A stretch of DNA of 64,000 nucleotides from Paraburkholderia sp. PGU19 (GTDB taxonomy: Bacteria; Pseudomonadota; Gammaproteobacteria; Burkholderiales; Burkholderiaceae). The translations under genes were made by a program, and so were the position numbers. The DNA lies in NCBI RefSeq assembly GCF_013426915.1, contig NZ_AP023181.1, positions 868,001 to 932,000 on the forward strand, read 5' to 3'. The notes under the pieces were generated by a model that saw only the letters and a list, made by a program, of their open reading frames with translations, was not told where the DNA came from and ran no database searches. Shown here one piece after another: positions 51,375-61,403 of this stretch. Position 1 is the first letter of the stretch. Each line of letters begins with the position of its first letter.

Positions 51375-52871
51375 TCAGCCCTTCACCGACACGCCGCGCA
51401 GGCGCACCAGACCGTCGGCGGAAGGCGTGAAGCCCTGCACTTTCTTCGACAGCACGAACGGCCACGGTTGCGCGTACAGATAGACGATCGGGTCGTCGTC
51501 GGCGAGGATCTTGCCGGCGGCGTCGTAGTCGGTCTTGCGCTCGGCCGGGGTGAGCCGCGTGCGCGCGTTGTCGAGCAGCGTATCGACCTGCTGGTTGCAG
51601 TAGTGCGCGTAGTTCAGGTTGCCCGCGCAGGTGTTGAACTGGTGCAGATTCCCGTCCGGGTCGACGCGGCCCGACCAGCCCGTGTACATCGCCTCGAAAT
51701 CGCCGCTATGCCCGGCGTTCAGTTCCGTTGCGTAATCGCTCGGACGCAGCTTCAGCGTGATGCCCGATTCGCTCAGCATCGCTTGCAGCATCTGCGTGAT
51801 CTGGCTTGCGACCGTGTTGTTCGGATACGCGAACTCGACAGTCGGATGCTCTTGACCTGCCGCTTTCAGCAACGCCTTTGCTTTCGCGACGTCGCGCTTC
51901 GTGGTCGGCAGCGATGTGTTGTAGTACGGACTCGACTTCGGAATGCCCTGGTTGGCGGGAGAGAAGATGCCCGCGCCAATCACCTGGTCGATGGCATCGC
52001 GATCGATCGACAGCTCGAACGCCTGGCGCACGCGCTTGTCCTTCAGCGGATTGTTGCCGCGCGGCCCGTTGTTGATGTTGAACGTCACGTAGTAGAAGCC
52101 GAGGCCCGTCACCGGCTTGAACTGCACGTTCGCGTCGCCCTTCACGGATGCGACATCGGAAGGTGCCAGACGTTCGAGCATATCGAGCGAGCCGGAGCGA
52201 AGGTTCGCGAGACGCACGGTGCTGTCGGGGATCGGCTGGAACACGACGCGCTGGATCGGGTACTTGTCCGCGTCCCAGTAGCCCGCGAATTTCTCCAGCA
52301 CCACGCGATCGTTCTGCACGCGCTGCACGAACTTGTACGGACCCGAGCACACAGGATGCGAGCCGACGCCAGCGGCATCGGCGAGTGTCTTCGGCGCGAG
52401 CATCATGCCGGCGCGGTCGGACAACGTGGCGAGCAGTGCGGCGTCCGGCTGCTTCAATACGATCTTCACGGTGCTGTCGTCGACCACATCGACGTGATCG
52501 ACGGATGACAGCTCGCTCTTGCGATTACTGGTCGACAGACTGCGATAGCGGTCGAGATTCGCCTTCACGGCGGCCGCGTTGAACGGCTCGTCGTTCTGGA
52601 ACTTCACGCCCTGGCGCAGCTTGAAGGTCAAGCTCTTGCCGTCGGGGCTCGTCGTCCACGAGGTGGCGAGCATCGGCACGATCTTCAGGTCGGGCGACAC
52701 ATCGACGAGCGAATTGCACAGCGACGCAAACACGATGCGGTCGACGAACTGCACGCTGCGGGCGGGATCGAGCGAGCCGATGTCGTCCTGCAAGCCAATG
52801 CGGATGGTGCTCTGGGCCATCGCGGCGGAGGCGCCCATTGCGAGCGCGGCGGCAATCAACATTCTTCGCAT
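51375..52871 (-). CDS. Peptide/glutathione-type ABC substrate-binding protein (DppA/GsiB-like)
   Basis: A 498-residue periplasmic protein of family 5 (SBP_bac_5). A signal peptide ends at GASAAMAQ; the mature protein begins STIRIGLQDDIGSLDPARSV and shows the standard TFKLRQGVKFQNDEPFNAAA block. The linked gamma-glutamyltransferase points to gamma-glutamyl peptides such as glutathione as ligand, by inference. It lies 44 bp after the second ATPase gene. Confidence 0.93.
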   Translation of the reverse strand: MRRMLIAAALAMGASAAMAQSTIRIGLQDDIGSLDPARSVQFVDRIVFASLCNSLVDVSPDLKIVPMLATSWTTSPDGKSLTFKLRQGVKFQNDEPFNAAAVKANLDRYRSLSTSNRKSELSSVDHVDVVDDSTVKIVLKQPDAALLATLSDRAGMMLAPKTLADAAGVGSHPVCSGPYKFVQRVQNDRVVLEKFAGYWDADKYPIQRVVFQPIPDSTVRLANLRSGSLDMLERLAPSDVASVKGDANVQFKPVTGLGFYYVTFNINNGPRGNNPLKDKRVRQAFELSIDRDAIDQVIGAGIFSPANQGIPKSSPYYNTSLPTTKRDVAKAKALLKAAGQEHPTVEFAYPNNTVASQITQMLQAMLSESGITLKLRPSDYATELNAGHSGDFEAMYTGWSGRVDPDGNLHQFNTCAGNLNYAHYCNQQVDTLLDNARTRLTPAERKTDYDAAGKILADDDPIVYLYAQPWPFVLSKKVQGFTPSADGLVRLRGVSVKG

Positions 52872-52915
52872 GCGTTATGTCCTTGTTGCAGTTCGGGTTG
52901 CCATCAGAGGGTGTG

Positions 52916-54013
52916 CTATGTGTTCGCCGTCAGCGCCGCCTGCTTTTCGCGGTAGATCGCAAGGCGCTCGTTCAGCTTCGTGCTGACGCTCGCGGCGAGC
53001 GGCGCGCCGCCACCCGCGTTCTGCACGTCGCGCCAGAAATGGCAGGCGACCTGCCGCCCGCCCGGCAGCGTTTCGGCCAGCGGTCGCTCCTGCGAGCAGC
53101 GCGGCTTCGCATGCGGACAGCGCGTATGAAAACGGCAGCCCGGCGGCGGCGCAGTCGGGCTCGGCAGATCGCCTTGCAAGGCGGGCTTCGTGCGGCGCTC
53201 GTGCGGACTGCTGGCGGGAATGGCGCGCAACAGCGCCTGCGTGTACGGATGGAGCGGCGCGTCGAACAGCTCGTCGACCTGCGCCAGCTCGACGATTTCG
53301 CCGAGGTACATCACCGCGACGCGATCGCTCATATGGCGGATCACGGCGAGATCATGCGCGACCATGACGAGCGTGAGACCGAGTTCCGCCTTCAACGATT
53401 CGAGCAGATTGATGACCTGCGCCTGCACGGATACATCGAGCGCCGACACCGGCTCGTCGCCGACGATCAGCTTCGGCTCGCCCGCCAGCGCGCGCGCAAT
53501 GCCGATGCGCTGCCGCTGCCCGCCCGAAAACTCATGCGGATAGCGCTCCGCATACGCGGGTTGCAGGCCGACTTTGGTCAACAGTTGCGCAACGCGCTCG
53601 CGGCGCTCCGACGCATTGCGCGCGAGACCATGAAACGCCACCGGCTCGCCGATGATCTGCCCGACGGTCATGCCGGGATTCAATGACGCGAACGGGTCCT
53701 GAAAAATGATCTGCATCTCGCGGCGCAAGCGGCGCAGCTTCGCGCCTTGCCAGTGCGTGATGTCTTCGCCCTGATAGAGCACGCGGCCTTGCGTCGCATC
53801 GATCAGTCGCAGCAGCAGACGGCCGAGCGTCGACTTGCCGCAGCCCGATTCGCCGACGATCGCAAACGTCTCGCCCGTTTGCACGGCGAACGACACGTCG
53901 TTGACGGCATGCACAGTCGGCGTGCGCGCGAACATCTGGCGCTCGCCGCCGAAGCGTTTGGTCAGCGCGCTCGCTTCGAGGATGGGTGTCGCGATGTGCA
54001 TCAGGCTCGTCAT
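52916..54013 (-). CDS. Oligopeptide-type ABC ATPase (DppF/OppF-like)
   Basis: A 365-residue ATPase with Walker [11 protein letters not shown], signature [14 protein letters not shown], Walker [13 protein letters not shown] and the C-terminal oligopeptide/dipeptide cysteine motif [14 protein letters not shown] that distinguishes this group. It forms the nucleotide-binding pair with the upstream DppD-like ATPase. Its ATG overlaps the preceding TGA (ATGA). A second possible start, M5, is four codons downstream. Confidence 0.94.
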   Translation of the reverse strand: MTSLMHIATPILEASALTKRFGGERQMFARTPTVHAVNDVSFAVQTGETFAIVGESGCGKSTLGRLLLRLIDATQGRVLYQGEDITHWQGAKLRRLRREMQIIFQDPFASLNPGMTVGQIIGEPVAFHGLARNASERRERVAQLLTKVGLQPAYAERYPHEFSGGQRQRIGIARALAGEPKLIVGDEPVSALDVSVQAQVINLLESLKAELGLTLVMVAHDLAVIRHMSDRVAVMYLGEIVELAQVDELFDAPLHPYTQALLRAIPASSPHERRTKPALQGDLPSPTAPPPGCRFHTRCPHAKPRCSQERPLAETLPGGRQVACHFWRDVQNAGGGAPLAASVSTKLNERLAIYREKQAALTANT

Positions 54014-55032
54014 GTCAGCTCCTTCTGCTGAACCGGCTTGACGAGCTGTTCGACAGGCGCGAGCCAGCATGCGACGCGATGCTCGCCCGACAGCGTCCGG
54101 TCGGGCGGCGCGGCGTCGATGCAGCGCTGCTCCGCGAACGGGCAGCGCGGCGCGAAGCGGCAGCCGCGCGGCATCTGCTCGGGCGACGGCACTGAGCCGC
54201 GAATCGTCGCCAGCGACCCTTCGCGCTTTCCGACCGACGGAATCGCGCCCATCAGCCCGATCGTGTACGGATGCTGAGGGTCGTCGAACAGATCGGCGAC
54301 CGTGCCGTATTCGACGATCCGGCCCGCGTACATCACTGCGACGTGATCCGCGACTTCGGCGACCACGCCGAGATCGTGCGTGATCAGCAGCATCGCTGTG
54401 CCCGTCTCCGCCTGAAGCGTGCGCACGAGCGACAGCACCTGCGCCTGGATGGTCACGTCGAGCGCGGTGGTCGGCTCGTCGGCGATCAGAAGACGCGGGC
54501 GGTTCGCGAGCGCCATCGCGATCATCACGCGTTGGCGCATGCCGCCCGACAGTTGATGCGGGAAAGTGTCGAGCCGCGTTTCGGGTGCGGGAATATGGAC
54601 GAGGCGCAGCATCTTCAGCGCTTCTTCGCGCGCCTCTGCGCGGCTGACGCCGCGATGCCGCCGGATGCTCTCGCCAATCTGCTCGCCGATCGTATAGGCG
54701 GGATTGAGCGAGGTCATCGGCTCCTGGAAAATCATCGACATCCGGTTGCCGCGAATGTCGGCCAGCTCCCGCTCGGACAGCGCGAACAGATCCATGCCTT
54801 CGAACAGCGCGGAGCCCGCGACGCGCCGTGCGGGCGGACTCGCGAGCAAACCCATCAGCGCCAGCGACGTGACGCTCTTGCCGCAGCCCGACTCGCCGAC
54901 CATGCACAGTGTCTCGCCTGCATGGACGGGAAAAGAGACGTTATCGACGACATTCGGCACATCGGGCGCGTTCGAAAACTTCAGCGAGAAGCCGCGTACA
55001 TCGAGAACCGGCCGGCGTTCAGCAGCGGTCAT
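54010..55032 (-). CDS. Oligopeptide-type ABC ATPase (DppD/OppD-like)
   Basis: A 340-residue ATPase with Walker [10 protein letters not shown], signature [14 protein letters not shown], Walker [13 protein letters not shown] and the C-terminal motif [14 protein letters not shown]. It is the first gene of the importer operon (ATPase, ATPase, binding protein, permease, broken permease, gamma-glutamyltransferase). The operon is divergent from the LysR gene at 55195, with an A/T-rich control region of 162 bp. Confidence 0.94.
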   Translation of the reverse strand: MTAAERRPVLDVRGFSLKFSNAPDVPNVVDNVSFPVHAGETLCMVGESGCGKSVTSLALMGLLASPPARRVAGSALFEGMDLFALSERELADIRGNRMSMIFQEPMTSLNPAYTIGEQIGESIRRHRGVSRAEAREEALKMLRLVHIPAPETRLDTFPHQLSGGMRQRVMIAMALANRPRLLIADEPTTALDVTIQAQVLSLVRTLQAETGTAMLLITHDLGVVAEVADHVAVMYAGRIVEYGTVADLFDDPQHPYTIGLMGAIPSVGKREGSLATIRGSVPSPEQMPRGCRFAPRCPFAEQRCIDAAPPDRTLSGEHRVACWLAPVEQLVKPVQQKELT

Positions 55033-55150
55033 GCCTGGATACTCCGCATTGTGTCGCTCGTCCTTTCAAATCGTCATCGAACGATCATACTGGCGGCCAT
55101 CGCACAAAAAATATTAAACTTTCTTTTCCATACTTAAGTTTTTCTCATGA

Positions 55151-55168
55151 GTCGATCGAACGATCGAC
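55151..55168. promoter_or_regulatory. Palindrome in the importer/LysR control region
   Basis: GTCGATCG AA CGATCGAC, a perfect 8-bp inverted repeat, 26 bp before the LysR start. Next to it, at 55108-55137, an A/T-rich stretch holds AAACTT and AAGTTT half-sites. Likely operator or promoter of the divergent pair. Confidence 0.45.
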
Positions 55169-55194
55169 CGTGAATCCCCGATCCGGAACCGCCC

Positions 55195-56076
55195 ATGCCG
55201 ACGCTTCGCATGTTGAAGACCTTCAAGGCCGTTGCCCGCACCGGCTCGTTCTCGGCCGCCGCCGATAAAGTCGCGCTGACGCAGGCCGCCGTCAGCCTGC
55301 AGATGCGCGGGCTCGAAGAGGCGTTGGGGCGGCAACTGTTCGATCGTAGGGGGCGGCAGATTACGTTGACGCAGCACGGCCAGTCGATCTGGCCAAAGGT
55401 CGAGCAGATTCTCGATCTGCTGGCCGAACTGGAGGGCAAGCCGGCTGATGCCATGGAAGGGCCTGTCACGATCGGCGCAGTCGTGTCGGTGATCGGGGCG
55501 TTGTCGCTGGCCGTGGCGAGGCTAAAGGCAGCCCATCCTCGGCTCGACGTGCGCCTGCTGTCGGCACGCTCGGATGAACTGGCGAACATGGTGGAAGTGG
55601 GCGAAGTAGATGTCGCTGCCGTGGTCGCGCGCGCGGACGAATCGCTGCCTGACACGCTGAAGTGGACCACGCTTTATACGGAGCCGATGATGCTGATAGT
55701 AAGCCGCGACGTCGCCGACAACGATCCGCAGCGCATCCTGCGCAGCCAAGGCTTTCTGCGTTTCGACCGGCGCGTGCGCACCGGCCAGGTTGTCGAGCAG
55801 GCGTTGGAAAAAGCGGGCTTGATGGTCAACGAGTATCTCGAACTCAATTCGATCGAAACGATCGTCGCGCTGGTGCGTGAGAAGGTCGGCGTCGCGGTGC
55901 TGCCGCTGCTGATACGCGGCAACTGGCTGAACGACCCGCTGCTACGCGTGATCCCCATTTCAAGCCCGCCGACGCTGCGCACGGTCGGCATGGTGCAGCG
56001 CGCGTCGGATGACCGCAAGGCACTGATGCGCGAGATCGTCGATACATTGCAAGCGATGCCGCGCGACAGGGCGTGA
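55195..56076 (+). CDS. LysR-family regulator, divergent from peptide importer operon
   Basis: A 293-residue LysR protein beginning MPTLRMLKTFKAVARTGSFS, with the helix-turn-helix at residues 3-62 (AAADKVALTQAAVSLQMRGL, EEALGRQLF) and effector domain from about residue 88. It belongs to the group often linked to peptide or amino-acid uptake. It most likely controls the divergent importer/gamma-glutamyltransferase operon; the effector is unknown. Confidence 0.94.
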   Translation: MPTLRMLKTFKAVARTGSFSAAADKVALTQAAVSLQMRGLEEALGRQLFDRRGRQITLTQHGQSIWPKVEQILDLLAELEGKPADAMEGPVTIGAVVSVIGALSLAVARLKAAHPRLDVRLLSARSDELANMVEVGEVDVAAVVARADESLPDTLKWTTLYTEPMMLIVSRDVADNDPQRILRSQGFLRFDRRVRTGQVVEQALEKAGLMVNEYLELNSIETIVALVREKVGVAVLPLLIRGNWLNDPLLRVIPISSPPTLRTVGMVQRASDDRKALMREIVDTLQAMPRDRA

Positions 56077-56100
56077 CACTCGGCGAAAGGACAAAAACGC

Positions 56101-57054
56101 CTAACCTTCCATCATCCGCATCGGCGAAGCGACGCGGCCGCGTCCCGCGTGCTTCGCTTCGTAAAGCTGGCGGTCGGCGGCATCGATCAGCTCGGCGGGC
56201 TGCGAGTCGGCAGTCGGGAGCAGCGTCGCGACGCCCGCCGAGATCGTGACCGTTTCCGCGCAACCCGAATCGAGATGCTCGAGCTTGAGCGCGCGCACGC
56301 CCTCTTCCATGTGCATCGCGATACGTGTCGCCGCTTCGAGCGGCGTGTTCGGCAACAGGCAGGCGAATTCCTCGCCACCATAACGGCCCACTGTGTCGTA
56401 AGGGCGGCGCAGCGTTTCCGTTATCCGTTTCGCTACGGTTTGCAGGCAGCGATCGCCCGCCTGATGCCCGTAACGGTCGTTGTAGCGCTTGAAGTAATCG
56501 ACGTCGACCATCACCAGCGACAGCGGCGCCGATTCGCGCAGGCAATGCCGCCAGCTCGCGTCGAAATCCTCTTCGAACTTGCGCCGGTTGCCGACGCCCG
56601 TCAGTCCGTCGACGAGCGCGATCGAGCGCAGCACGTCGCCCTGCATTTTCAACGACAGATGCGCGCGCACCCGCGCACGCACGATGGCCGGCTTGACCGG
56701 CTTCGTGATGAAGTCGACGGCACCTAGCGACAGGCCGAACTCTTCGTTGGCTTCGTCGGTCTGCGCGGTGACGAAGATGATGGGAATCGTGTGCGTCAGC
56801 GGATCGGCCTTCAGGCGGCGGCACACTTCATGGCCGTCCATGCCGTCCATCACGACGTCGAGCAGGATCAGGTCGGGCATTACCTTGCGGCACAGCTCGA
56901 TGGTCTGCGCGCCGCTGGTCGCCATGAACACGTCGCAATCGTCCTTGAAGAGCGCATGCAGCGCGCGAACGTTCACGGGCTGATCGTCCGCGATGAGCAC
57001 CTTCGGACGCCGCGAGAACGTGTGAGCCCAGTCTCCGGGGATGTGTTCTAGCAT
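56101..57054 (-). CDS. REC-GGDEF response regulator, diguanylate cyclase
   Basis: A 317-residue protein. Residues about 18-130 are a receiver with phosphoacceptor Asp66 in LILLDVVMDGMDG and Lys in FITKPV. Residues about 145-310 form a GGDEF domain with active site GGEEF (226-230) and an intact allosteric I-site RPYD (217-220), exactly five residues upstream. It should make cyclic di-GMP when phosphorylated and be feedback-inhibited. Its start overlaps the end of the hybrid kinase gene by 7 bp, so the kinase is the obvious phosphodonor. Confidence 0.95.
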   Translation of the reverse strand: MLEHIPGDWAHTFSRRPKVLIADDQPVNVRALHALFKDDCDVFMATSGAQTIELCRKVMPDLILLDVVMDGMDGHEVCRRLKADPLTHTIPIIFVTAQTDEANEEFGLSLGAVDFITKPVKPAIVRARVRAHLSLKMQGDVLRSIALVDGLTGVGNRRKFEEDFDASWRHCLRESAPLSLVMVDVDYFKRYNDRYGHQAGDRCLQTVAKRITETLRRPYDTVGRYGGEEFACLLPNTPLEAATRIAMHMEEGVRALKLEHLDSGCAETVTISAGVATLLPTADSQPAELIDAADRQLYEAKHAGRGRVASPMRMMEG

Positions 57055-60000
57055 GTCAGGTTATCCAGCATCTCACGCGTGCTTGCGGCAGCCGTGACGA
57101 AGTCGAGCGCTTCGATCTCGGCGAGCAGCCGGTCGAAGCGCGGCTGCAACGCTGACGGCACATGCGGCGCGAGCGTTTCCGCGAGATCGAGCGCTTCCAG
57201 ATTGGACGACTCCAGCCGTTCGAGCAGGCGTCCAAGCCGCTCGCGATATTCGTCCGTCTGCAGCTGGGCGGCGCCCGCCGCATGCGCGCTTTGCCTGCTG
57301 CCGAACACGACACGCAACCGCGCAACGCTATCGAGCAGCAGACGTTCGAGGCGGTCCACATCAACGTGTGCGACGGATGCCGCTGCTTCGCCCCCGTCCG
57401 CGTCGTGCGCCTCGATCACGCGATGTTCGAGCGCCGCCGCGGCATCGGCGAGCGCCTTGGCGCCCATCGTTCCCGCGCTGCCTTTGATCGCATGCAGCAG
57501 CGCCGCGCTGCGTCCCGTGCCGCCCTGCTCCGCTTCGTCGCGCAAGTCGTCGAGATGCCGCTCCATTTCGCTCACGAACACGCCGAGCGCCTTGCGGATC
57601 AGGTCTTCACTGCCGCCAAAACGCCCGACGATCGATTCCTTTCGTTCGAGCAATTCGTTCGCGGCAGGTTCATCGCCGGTGCTTGAGTTCGCCGTCGACG
57701 CCAGCGGCGCACTTGCTCGCGTATGGGCCAGCGTATGTGACAACAGCGCGTTGACCAGTTGCGCGACGTCGATCGGCTTGCCGACGTGGTCGTTCATGCC
57801 CGCCGCGAGACACGCGTCGCGGTCCGCGCGGGTCGCGTTCGCCGTCATCGCGATGATCGGCAGCGACGCGAAGCGCTCGTGCGTGCGAATCAGCCGCGTC
57901 GCTTCGAGACCATCGACATCCGGCATCTGCATGTCCATCAGCACCGCGTCGAACACGCGCGTGCCCGTCAGCACCTTCTCCACGCCTTCGAGCCCGCTTT
58001 CGGCGAGCGCCACCTGCGCGCCCTCGCGGCTCAACAAGCCTTCGGCCACTTCGCGGTTCAGCGGATTGTCTTCGACGACCAGCAACCTGAGGCCCGCCAG
58101 CCGCCCGGCGCCAGCGGGCACGTGCGCCGCGGTCCGTTTCGTGTGGGTCGCCTTCTGGCCCGTCAGCACGCGCTGCACGGTCTGCGCAAGCTGCTTCGGC
58201 GTGACGGGCTTCGTGACGAAGGCATCGAACGGCATGTCGTCGGATTCCTGCGCGGCGGCGAGCACTTCCTGACCGTACGCGGTGATCATCACGATAGCGG
58301 GCGTGCTGCGGCCCGCGCGCGCTTCATCGATCCGCCGCGCCGCTGCCAGGCCGTCGAGATCGGGCATGCGCCAATCGAGCAGGATCACGTCGTAGCCTTC
58401 GTTCTCGCGCTCGGCGGCGCTCGTCAGCTTGACGGCTGAAATGCCGCCCGGCACCACGTCCGCTTCCCAGCCGAGCGCGCGCGCCGTGCGCGACAACACT
58501 TCGCGGGCGATACCGTTGTCGTCGGCGACGAGCACGCGCAAGCGCCGGTCGCGCGGTTGATAAAGATCGAAGTGGTCCACGGGCACGACATCGCTGACAC
58601 CGAGATTGATGTCGAACCAGAAGCGGCTGCCCTTGCCGAGTTCGCTCGCCACTTCGAGCTTGCCGCCCATCAGTTCGACGAGCCGCTGGCTGATCGCAAG
58701 GCCAAGCCCGGTGCCGCCGAAACGGCGCGTGGTCGACACTTCGGCCTGGCTGAAGCCTTCGAAAATCTGCGTGAGCTGCGTCTCGCTGATGCCGATGCCG
58801 CTGTCCGTCACCGAGATCCGCACGCGCACGCCGTTATCGAGCCGGGACAGCAGCGTGAAGCTGACGACTACCTGCCCTTTGATCGTAAACTTGAGCGCAT
58901 TGCCCGCGAGATTCACGAGCACCTGTTGCAGCCGCAAGCTGTCGCCGATCACGACAGGCGGCAAATCCGGGCTGATATCGAACAGGACTTCGACTTCCTT
59001 GTCGTACTGGTTGCCCGACAGCACAACGCCGAGGTCCTGCATCAGCGGCTCGATTTCGAACGTATGCGTGTCGAGCTGGAGCTTGCCGGCTTCGATCTTC
59101 GAGTAGTCGAGAATGTCGTTGAGCAAGCCGAGCAGCGACTTCGCCGCCGTCTCGGCTTTTACGACGTAGCCGCCCTGCCGCTCGTTGAGTCCTGTGGATT
59201 GCACGAGATCGAGCATGCCCAGCACCGCGTTCAACGGCGTGCGGATTTCGTGGCTCATGTTCGCGAGGAACGCCGACTTCGCTTCATTCGCCGCGTCGGC
59301 CTGCTGCTTCGCGTCGCGCAGCCGAAGCTCGATATTGCGCGGCTCGGTGACGTCGTGATTCACGCCCGTCATGCCGACCGGTTTGCCCGATACGTCGCGC
59401 TGGACGGTGAAGGTGGTCTGGATATGGCGAATTTCGCCGTCGGGCAGCACGATCCGGTAGAGCGGCAGATGGATGTGCTTCGCCGTGATTTCGCCGGCAA
59501 ACGCGGCTTCCAGTTTTTCGACGGCAGGCGCGCGGTCCGGTTCGTACACGCGCGACAGCCAGTGCTCGAAACGCAATCCTTCGGCGGGTGTCGACGTGTA
59601 GCCGAAAATCTCGAACATGCGCGTGTTCCAGCGCAGCGCGTCGGTTGCAAACTCCCATGACCAGATACCAAGCTCGGCGATATCGGCGGCCAGCAGCAAC
59701 TGGTCGCGCGCTTCCGACAACTCGGCGCGCTCGCGAATCTGCTCGGACATATCCGTGATCACGCAGACGAAACGGCGCTCGCCGCCCGTCACCATCGTCC
59801 CCGTTGACACATGGATGGGGAACTCGCTGCCGTCCTTGCGCAAGCCGGCCAGCTCGCATTCGCTGGCGATCTCGCGTGGGTCCTTTTCGACGTTCTCGGC
59901 GAACTGCGACGCATAGCGGGTGAACAGTTCGTTGACCGTGCCCGACACGAGCACGCGCACATCCTTGCCGGCGATCTCGCGCTCCGCGTAACCGAACGCC

Positions 60001-61079
60001 TTCTGGCCCGCCGGGTTGAGCGTCAGGATCACGCCCGAGCGGTCGAGCGTGAGGATGGGATTGACGGCGGTGTCGAGAATCGCGCGCGTCGTTTCGAGAC
60101 TCGCGGCCAACTTGCGCTCGATGCGCGTGCGCGCGTTCGCGTTGCGCACCAGCCGCCAGCCGAACACAGCGAGCATCAGCACGAGCACGGTCGTGCCCGC
60201 CGCATGCCATAACGTATCCGACCACCACGGCGCAAGGATCTCCTCCTGCGCGAGCGCCGCGGCGACGAAGAGCGGGTACTGGCTCAGATTGCGCACGCTG
60301 TTCAGGCGCGTCACGCCGTCCTGCGCCGATTTCGACACGAAGCGGCCCGCTTCGCCCGATTTCTGGTGCACCTTGAATAGCATCGTATCGGCGATGTTCT
60401 TGGCGATGAAGCGCGTCTCGAATGGACGGCGCACGATCATGATGCCGTTGTCCGCAGCGAGCGCGACCGCGCCGTATCGGCCGATATCGAGGCTGTCGTA
60501 GAAGCGCGTGAAGAACTCGATGTCGATGGTCGCGAGCGCGACGCCGGCGAACTGTCCGTCCGGGCCGTCGATGCGGCGCGATACGGGGATGATCCATTTC
60601 CCCGTCGCACGGCTTTTCACGGGCATGCCGATGTGCGGGCCACGGTCGGCATGCGTACGGTGATAGGCAAAATATTCGCGGTCGGCGTTGTTGAAGGTCT
60701 TGACGAGCGTGGGCTGCGAGTTCGCGAGCCAGTTGCCGTCGCGGTCGTAGAGATACAGGCCGTTGAGTTGCGGCAACTCCGTCACGCGCTGCACGAACAG
60801 CCGATGCAGCCGGTCGAGCGCGGCCGTGCTGACGCCGTCATGCTCGACGCGCTCCACGACGCCCACCAGCGTGGTGTCGGCCTGCTTAATGGTGTCGTCG
60901 GCGTGCTGCGCCATGGCGCGCGCGAGGTTCGCGGTCGCGACGGACATTTCCTCCATCTGGTCCTGACGCGACGTGACGCTGCGCCATACGTCACTGCCGA
61001 TCAGCAGCGCGCAGACGACGACGAGGAACAACGTCACCCGGATGGGAAGCGGGATACGACTGAAAACACGACTGGCCAA
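57048..61079 (-). CDS. Hybrid sensor histidine kinase (Cache-PAS-PAS-HisKA-HATPase-REC-REC-Hpt)
   Basis: A 1343-residue membrane kinase. TM helices at about 12-30 and 290-309 bracket a periplasmic dCache-like sensor. PAS domains follow at about 325-450 and 465-585. HisKA has His610 in FLANMSHEIRTPLNAVLGM; HATPase_c spans about 710-830 (GGTGLGLAISQRLVELMGG). Two receivers have Asp902 (LLDWRMPDLDG) and Asp1049 (LMDMQMPDVDG). The C-terminal Hpt domain carries His1196 in LLHAIKGSAGTMGAKA. A complete His-Asp-His relay is thus in one chain, feeding the overlapping diguanylate cyclase gene. The sensed ligand (small molecule in periplasm) is unknown. Confidence 0.94.
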   Translation of the reverse strand: MASRVFSRIPLPIRVTLFLVVVCALLIGSDVWRSVTSRQDQMEEMSVATANLARAMAQHADDTIKQADTTLVGVVERVEHDGVSTAALDRLHRLFVQRVTELPQLNGLYLYDRDGNWLANSQPTLVKTFNNADREYFAYHRTHADRGPHIGMPVKSRATGKWIIPVSRRIDGPDGQFAGVALATIDIEFFTRFYDSLDIGRYGAVALAADNGIMIVRRPFETRFIAKNIADTMLFKVHQKSGEAGRFVSKSAQDGVTRLNSVRNLSQYPLFVAAALAQEEILAPWWSDTLWHAAGTTVLVLMLAVFGWRLVRNANARTRIERKLAASLETTRAILDTAVNPILTLDRSGVILTLNPAGQKAFGYAEREIAGKDVRVLVSGTVNELFTRYASQFAENVEKDPREIASECELAGLRKDGSEFPIHVSTGTMVTGGERRFVCVITDMSEQIRERAELSEARDQLLLAADIAELGIWSWEFATDALRWNTRMFEIFGYTSTPAEGLRFEHWLSRVYEPDRAPAVEKLEAAFAGEITAKHIHLPLYRIVLPDGEIRHIQTTFTVQRDVSGKPVGMTGVNHDVTEPRNIELRLRDAKQQADAANEAKSAFLANMSHEIRTPLNAVLGMLDLVQSTGLNERQGGYVVKAETAAKSLLGLLNDILDYSKIEAGKLQLDTHTFEIEPLMQDLGVVLSGNQYDKEVEVLFDISPDLPPVVIGDSLRLQQVLVNLAGNALKFTIKGQVVVSFTLLSRLDNGVRVRISVTDSGIGISETQLTQIFEGFSQAEVSTTRRFGGTGLGLAISQRLVELMGGKLEVASELGKGSRFWFDINLGVSDVVPVDHFDLYQPRDRRLRVLVADDNGIAREVLSRTARALGWEADVVPGGISAVKLTSAAERENEGYDVILLDWRMPDLDGLAAARRIDEARAGRSTPAIVMITAYGQEVLAAAQESDDMPFDAFVTKPVTPKQLAQTVQRVLTGQKATHTKRTAAHVPAGAGRLAGLRLLVVEDNPLNREVAEGLLSREGAQVALAESGLEGVEKVLTGTRVFDAVLMDMQMPDVDGLEATRLIRTHERFASLPIIAMTANATRADRDACLAAGMNDHVGKPIDVAQLVNALLSHTLAHTRASAPLASTANSSTGDEPAANELLERKESIVGRFGGSEDLIRKALGVFVSEMERHLDDLRDEAEQGGTGRSAALLHAIKGSAGTMGAKALADAAAALEHRVIEAHDADGGEAAASVAHVDVDRLERLLLDSVARLRVVFGSRQSAHAAGAAQLQTDEYRERLGRLLERLESSNLEALDLAETLAPHVPSALQPRFDRLLAEIEALDFVTAAASTREMLDNLTC

Positions 61080-61403
61080 GCGAAGTCTCCGACATGCTTA
61101 CCGCATCATTTAAAGGTGGCCTACCGGCAATTCTTGCCTGTATTGGCGTAGCAATCGCCGAAAGCGCGCGAAACGACGGCTACGCACGCAAGGACAGTGC
61201 CTTGGTGCCTGATCTCGAGACTACCTTGACTTTCCGGTTAACGACAATGGTCTGAAGTTCTTTAAGACGGGCGGAGTGGGTCATTCCGATACCAATCGTA
61301 AGGTGAAACGCGCAATTGCGGCCCTGATGCGCGCAACACCTACACTAGACAAGGCGAGTGCCGTTCTATCTTTTAAGCGCGCAACGGGAAACACATTCCG
61401 GCG
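61080..61403. other. Divergent control region between hybrid kinase and adenylate cyclase genes
   Basis: About 324 bp without a coding frame. It must contain promoters for both genes. A TTGACT at 61226-61231 resembles a -35 element, but no well-spaced -10 box was found, so no promoter is claimed. Confidence 0.6.

Noticed and set aside
61226..61231. TTGACT as a -35 promoter element for the cyclase gene
   Set aside because: No -10 element at 16-18 bp spacing was found, so a promoter cannot be claimed.
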